From positions 1-60,547 of the forward strand of contig JAPLQE010000034.1 of assembly GCA_026399835.1 (NCBI GenBank): 60,547 nt of DNA. The letters are read 5' to 3'. Positions 57,082 to 60,547 of this stretch are shown here, one piece after another. This DNA is from Burkholderiales bacterium (GTDB taxonomy: Bacteria > Pseudomonadota > Gammaproteobacteria > Burkholderiales > Burkholderiaceae_E). The notes under the pieces are model-generated. The model was not told the DNA's origin, ran no database searches, and saw only the letters and a list, made by a program, of their open reading frames with translations. The stretch's first letter is position 1, and every line of letters starts with the position of its first letter. A program made the position numbers and the translations under genes.

Positions 57082-57118
57082 GCACGGCCCCCGCGCGGCA
57101 GCGGCATCCGTGCCGCGT

Positions 57119-58282
57119 TCATGCGTCGCCCCGGCGCAGCACGCTCACCGTGCAGGCCACCCCGGTGCCGCCGAGGTTGTGCGTCATGCCGATCGCGGCG
57201 CCGGGCACCGGATTCGGATGGTCGCCGCGCAGCTGGCGCACCACCTCGTAGAGCTGTCCGACGCCGGTGGCACCGACCGGATGGCCCTTGGCCAGCAGCC
57301 CGCCGCTCGGGTTGATCGCGACGTCGCCGCCGATGCCGGTGCGTCCCTCGGCGGCCCAGCCGCCGCCGTGGCCGCGCGGCATCAGGCCGAGGTCCTCGCC
57401 GTCGATGATCTCGGCGATCGAGAAGCAGTCGTGCAGCTCGACCACATCGACGTCGGAGGCCGCGATGCCCGCCATCGCATAGGCCTGCCGTGCAGCCGAG
57501 ACGGTCGCGTCGAACGAGCACAGGTCGGGGTGGCCTGCGATGCGCGAGGCGCCCCGCGTCTGGACGGTGGCGAGCACGTCGATCGGCAGCCGGGGCAGCC
57601 CGTGCGCGCAATCGCGGGCGACCACCACCACCGCGGCCGCGCCGTCGCTGGTCGGGCAGCAGTCGTAGAGCTGCAACGGGTCGCAGATCGCGGCGGACGC
57701 GGCGATCTGCTCGTCGGTGAGGGCGGCGCCCATCTGGGCGAGCGGATTGCGCAGCCCCGCCGCCTTGTTCTTGCGCACCACCGCAGAGACCTGCGCGCGC
57801 GTCGTGCCGTGGCGCTGCGCGTGCTGGCGCCACGCGAGGCCGAACAGGCCCGGGAAGGTCAGCCCGCTCGGGCCGTCGTGCGTGTTGTCCATCGCGCAGT
57901 TGAGTGCGGCGATGGTCTGCGCGGTGGGCGCATGGGTCATCGTCTCCACGCCGACCACGAGCGCGGCGTCGCACTGCCCGGAGGCCACCGCGAGCCAGGC
58001 ATGGCGGAACGCGATGCCCCCCGACGCGCAGGCGCCTTCCACCTTCGTGCAGGGCACGTTCGGCAGGCCGAGCTGGTCGGCGACGATGCCGGCGAGCACC
58101 TCCTTGCCGTTGAGCGGCCCGCTCACGAAGTTGCCGAGATAGACCGCACCGATCCGCTCGCGCGGCAGCCCCGAATCGATCAGCGCCTCGGCCGCGGCAC
58201 GCACCGCGAGCTGCTCGATCGGCGTGCCCGCGTGCCGGCCGAAGGCCGTGGACCCGATGCCTGCGATCACTACGTCACGCAT
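57119..58282 (-). CDS. Thiolase (acetyl-CoA acetyltransferase / SCP2-like)
   Basis: A 387-aa thiolase-fold enzyme. The nucleophilic cysteine is in KVEGACASGGIAFRHA, the second active-site region is VELHDCFSIAEI, and the C-terminal GGLLAKGHPVGATGVGQL carries the catalytic histidine. The cysteine pattern and pairing with a DUF35 protein place it in the SCP2-like branch. Such enzymes cleave or form CoA-thioesters with branched or cyclic substrates. Its start overlaps the ligase 3' end by eight bases. The substrate is unknown. Confidence 0.9.
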   Translation of the reverse strand: MRDVVIAGIGSTAFGRHAGTPIEQLAVRAAAEALIDSGLPRERIGAVYLGNFVSGPLNGKEVLAGIVADQLGLPNVPCTKVEGACASGGIAFRHAWLAVASGQCDAALVVGVETMTHAPTAQTIAALNCAMDNTHDGPSGLTFPGLFGLAWRQHAQRHGTTRAQVSAVVRKNKAAGLRNPLAQMGAALTDEQIAASAAICDPLQLYDCCPTSDGAAAVVVVARDCAHGLPRLPIDVLATVQTRGASRIAGHPDLCSFDATVSAARQAYAMAGIAASDVDVVELHDCFSIAEIIDGEDLGLMPRGHGGGWAAEGRTGIGGDVAINPSGGLLAKGHPVGATGVGQLYEVVRQLRGDHPNPVPGAAIGMTHNLGGTGVACTVSVLRRGDA

Positions 58283-59822
58283 TGCGTTTCTCCATGTTCG
58301 ACATGCTGTCGTCCAGCATCCGGCGCAGCTCGGTCTTGAGCACCTTGCCATAGTTGTTCTTCGGCAGCGACGCGACCCGACGGTATGCGCGCGGCCGCTT
58401 GAAGCGTGCGATGTGCTCGAGGCACAGCGCATCGAGCGCGTGGTCGTCGACCGCCTGCCCGTCGCGCACGACGACGAAGGCGATCACCTCCTCGCCCCAG
58501 TCGGCGTGCGGACGCCCGACCACCGAGCACTCGAGCAGCGCCGGATGGCGCAGCAGCACCTCCTCGATCTCGCGAGGATAGATGTTGGTGCCGCCCGAGA
58601 TGATCATGTCCTTGGAGCGGTCGCGCAGCGTGAGGTAGCCGTGCCCGTCGAGCGCGCCGACGTCGCCGGTCCACAGCCAGCCGTCGCGCAGCGCGGCGGC
58701 GGTGGCCTGCGGGTTGTTCCAGTAGCCGATCATCGTGCAGTCGCTGCGGCACACCACCTCGCCGGTCTCGCCGGGCGCCACGTCGCGCCCCGCCGCATCC
58801 ACGACGCGCACCTCGACGCCGGTGCGCGCGATGCCGCAGGACGCGAGCCGCGCGAGGTGCGCCGGCCCGCCGTCGCCTTCGTGGTCGGCCTTGGACAGGC
58901 CGGTGATCGTCATCGGGCTCTCGCCCTGGCCGAACAGCTGCCACAGCCTCGGGCCGAAGGCATCGAGCGCGCGCCGCAGGTCGCTGACGTACATCGGGCC
59001 GCCGCCGTAGTAGAGCGTGCGCAGCCCGGCGGCGCGCGGCTGCGCGCCGGCCGCCTGCACGAGCCGCGTGACCATCGTGGGCGCGGCGAACATCGTCACG
59101 TTCGCATGGCGCTCGAAGGCTTCGAGCACGTCCTGCGGCTCGAAGCCGGGCAGCACGACCTGGTGGCCGCCGGCGAACAGGTGCGGCAGCGCGTACAGGC
59201 CCGAACCGTGCGACAGGGGCGCCGCGTGCAGCTTCACGTCGCCGGGCGAGACATGCTCGATGTCGGCCGCATAGGCCAGGCTCATGAACAGCAGGTTGCG
59301 GTGCGTGAGCATCGCGCCCTTGGGACGGCCGGTGGTGCCGCTGGTGTAGAAGAGCCAGGCGAGATCGGTAGCCGCGACCTCGGCGCAGTCGGCGGGCGCG
59401 GCGTCCAGCAGCCGGGCCCAGCCGCTGCTTTCGGTGACCACGAGCGGAGGCGGCGGCGCGCCGTCCTCGCGCAGCGCCAGGGCGATGCCCTCGGCCAGTG
59501 CCTCGCTGGTGAGCACCGCGGCCGCGCCACTGTCGCGCACGATGTGCGCGACTTCTCGCGGATGCAGCTTGGCGTTGACCGGGACCGCGGCGAGCCCGCC
59601 GATCCAGCAGCCGAACAGCGCCTCGAGGAACTCGGGCCGGTTCTCCATGCAGAGCACGACACGATCGGCCGCGGCCAGCCCGTGGCCGGCGCGCAGGCCG
59701 CCGGCCAGGCGCGCGGCGCGCGAGGCGAGTTCGCCGTACGACCAGGTCCGGCCCTGGGAGGTGAGCGCGGGACGATCGGGCGCGCTGCGCGCGCGCTTGA
59801 GCAGGCTGGCTGCGACGTTCAT
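58275..59822 (-). CDS. AMP-forming acyl-CoA synthetase
   Basis: A 515-aa ANL-superfamily ligase that activates a carboxylic acid to its CoA thioester. The P-loop is FYTSGTTGRPKGAMLTHRN, the adenine-binding loop is LWQLFGQGESPMTITG (a less common variant of the usual YGxTE motif), and the hinge is GWLWTGDVGALDGHGYLTLRDR followed by DMIISGGTNIYPREIEE. Substrate cannot be read from sequence; long- and medium-chain or aromatic acids are possible. It leads the operon ligase-thiolase-DUF35-hydratase, as for breakdown of one acid. GAGGGGA precedes ATG 59822. Confidence 0.88.
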   Translation of the reverse strand: MNVAASLLKRARSAPDRPALTSQGRTWSYGELASRAARLAGGLRAGHGLAAADRVVLCMENRPEFLEALFGCWIGGLAAVPVNAKLHPREVAHIVRDSGAAAVLTSEALAEGIALALREDGAPPPPLVVTESSGWARLLDAAPADCAEVAATDLAWLFYTSGTTGRPKGAMLTHRNLLFMSLAYAADIEHVSPGDVKLHAAPLSHGSGLYALPHLFAGGHQVVLPGFEPQDVLEAFERHANVTMFAAPTMVTRLVQAAGAQPRAAGLRTLYYGGGPMYVSDLRRALDAFGPRLWQLFGQGESPMTITGLSKADHEGDGGPAHLARLASCGIARTGVEVRVVDAAGRDVAPGETGEVVCRSDCTMIGYWNNPQATAAALRDGWLWTGDVGALDGHGYLTLRDRSKDMIISGGTNIYPREIEEVLLRHPALLECSVVGRPHADWGEEVIAFVVVRDGQAVDDHALDALCLEHIARFKRPRAYRRVASLPKNNYGKVLKTELRRMLDDSMSNMEKRNA

Positions 59823-59896
59823 GCGGTGCGTCCCCTCTTTCGGGCGATGGTAGACGGGCGGGGCGGGAACGCAAGCTGGCGGATCGAAGCGTGGGG

Positions 59897-59974
59897 GGTG
59901 TCGGTGTCGGTGTCGGTGTCGGTGGTGGTGTCGGTGTCGGTGGTGGTGGTGGTGGTGGTGGTGGTGGTGGTGGT
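59897..59974. repeat. GGTGTC hexamer array followed by (GGT)12 microsatellite
   Basis: Six copies of GGTGTC with one GGTGGT interruption (59897-59938) run into twelve uninterrupted GGT units (59939-59974). Such runs of GG can form two-tetrad G-quadruplexes and are prone to slippage. The array lies about 75 bp upstream of the ligase gene, not inside a gene. Confidence 0.95.
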
Positions 59975-60023
59975 CGGGTGGTCTGCTGCGGTTGTGGTGT
60001 CGTCGGCTCGAAGGTCGGCGCGC

Positions 60024-60250
60024 GGCGCCGCTGCCCTTCAGGCCGCCGCTTCCTCCGAGGCCCGCACCCCGGGCTTCGCCCGGGGTCCCCGTCTCGCGCA
60101 GACGCCCGACGGGCCGGCAAAAGAACTCGCCCCTTTCAGGGGCTCAGACAGCTTTTGCCTCGGCTGGCTTCGCCAGCCGATACCCGTCGGACGCCCGCGC
60201 GAGACGGTGCGGCCCAGTCGGTGCGCGACGGCCTGAAGGGCAACGGCGCC
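60024..60250. repeat. Large imperfect palindrome, possible miniature inverted-repeat element
   Basis: The outer arms are 60024-60049 and 60225-60250 (24 of 26 bases complementary); inner arms are 60089-60113 and 60183-60207 (22 of 25). Within them sit GGCAAAAG/CTTTTGCC and local hairpins at CCCCGGGCTTCGCCCGGGG and CGGCTGGCTTCGCCAGCCG. The whole 227-bp block could fold into one long branched cruciform or RNA. It resembles a miniature inverted-repeat transposable element or dispersed palindromic repeat; no flanking target-site duplication was seen. Confidence 0.7.
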
Positions 60251-60430
60251 GAGAGACGTGGGTGCACGCGACGGCGTTCGTGCAATGGTCGGTTCTTTCC
60301 CCACCACATTTTTTTTGTGGAGAGTTCGCATGCCACCGTCTTCTCGCCCGTCGTCGCCCGGGGGCGGGCATCGCGGAGTGTGAGGCCGCGCCGCGAGGTG
60401 GGGGGTCGCGACGGGTATCGGTCGGCGCAG

Positions 60431-60547
60431 TGACCTTGCCCCTGAAAACCGGATCCCTTGCTGAGGAGTTCAAAATGGACGGCAAGGAGAACGGAAGTGA
60501 CAGGAACGACAAGGGCGCGGTACACGCTGGAGTTCAAGCTGGAGGCG
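60431..60547 (+). mobile_element. Left end of an IS3-family insertion sequence, truncated by the window
   Basis: TGACCTTGCCCCTGAAAACC at 60431 resembles the left inverted repeat of IS3-family elements found in Burkholderiales (they begin TGACCT and continue C-rich). It is followed about 65 bp later by the start of a transposase-like frame. The other end is outside the window. Confidence 0.6.
60497..60547 (+). CDS. IS3-family transposase OrfA, N-terminal fragment
   Basis: Seventeen codons are visible (VTGTTRARYTLEFKLEA). The YTLEFKLEA segment is the start of the helix-turn-helix of IS3 OrfA proteins. It begins with GTG 60497, with AAGGAG seven bases upstream. The rest is beyond the window edge. 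Confidence 0.6.
   Translation, partial: MTGTTRARYTLEFKLEA

Larger units (their letters stand above)
59823..60430. other. Gene-free region with a microsatellite and a large palindrome
   Basis: About 600 bp with no convincing gene. It begins with the ligase leader, then GGTGTC/GGT repeats (59897-59974), a large imperfect palindrome (60024-60250), and further GC-rich sequence with a CCACA-T8-GTGG stem (60303-60320) before the IS3-like end. Short open frames here (for example 97 codons on the minus strand at 60038-60331) read through the palindrome and look like chance. Confidence 0.7.

Noticed and set aside
59897-59974. CRISPR or phage attachment repeats
   Set aside because: Units are 3-6 bp with no spacers; it is a simple microsatellite.
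60038-60331. A 97-codon minus-strand frame as a small gene
   Set aside because: It spans the large palindrome, so the peptide reflects repeat structure; there is no ribosome binding site and no domain.

Overview
The window looks like chromosomal DNA from a very GC-rich betaproteobacterium, most likely order Burkholderiales. The basis is gene order (leuS-lptE-holA-proA; pilT-pilU beside yggS; rpsT next to murJ-proC; aroA-cmk-rpsA-ihfB-lapA-lapB; lemA with two TPM-domain genes), strong G/C third-position bias, and many Bug/Tct-type transport genes. I see no tRNA, rRNA, CRISPR array or prophage. The only mobile DNA is the start of an IS3-like element cut off by the right edge.

Layout. (1) 1-4281: a taurine module, with an omega-aminotransferase (probably taurine:pyruvate) and an IclR regulator divergent from sulfoacetaldehyde acetyltransferase (xsc). 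(2) 4317-5909: a wax ester synthase/DGAT with an Ala/Lys-rich tail. (3) 6069-22225: housekeeping genes for translation (leuS, rpsT), outer membrane (lptE), replication (holA), proline (proA, proC), haem (hemJ), rRNA methylation, twitching motility (pilT, pilU), PLP homeostasis, MurJ, UbiA and a ComEA-like protein. (4) 22370-25187: a compact WecG glycosyltransferase / Gfo-Idh-MocA / AKR-like operon, presumably for a surface glycan. (5) 25406-31210: lapB-lapA-ihfB-rpsA-cmk-aroA. rpsA is broken by an internal deletion of about 124 nt that shifts the frame. (6) 31338-43477: FKBP, glnS, MBL hydrolase, several DUF proteins, amidase, LemA/TPM genes, msrA. (7) 43530-50731: an aromatic/tryptophan catabolic region. 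A monooxygenase/old-yellow-enzyme fusion of the 2-aminobenzoyl-CoA type is divergent from kynA-ridA across a perfect 14-bp palindrome, followed by gcdH, an SDR and an MFS exporter. (8) 50753-55872: a divergent Hfq-like protein, a complete TctCBA tricarboxylate-type transporter with an overlapping SDR, and upp. (9) 55922-59822: a CoA-ligase / thiolase / Zn-ribbon-OB / enoyl-CoA hydratase operon. (10) 59823-60547: no housekeeping gene, but a (GGT)12 microsatellite, a ~230-bp imperfect palindrome and the left end of an IS3-family element.

How parts may work together. kynA would start tryptophan breakdown towards anthranilate. The fusion enzyme would act on 2-aminobenzoyl-CoA and yield an enamine-type product, which makes the ridA neighbour meaningful. 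gcdH, the SDR and the ligase/thiolase/hydratase operon could supply later CoA-ester steps. Kynureninase, kynurenine formamidase and a recognisable anthranilate-CoA ligase are not visible here, so the pathway is an inference. All function calls rest on reading motifs and overall resemblance by eye; no search was run.
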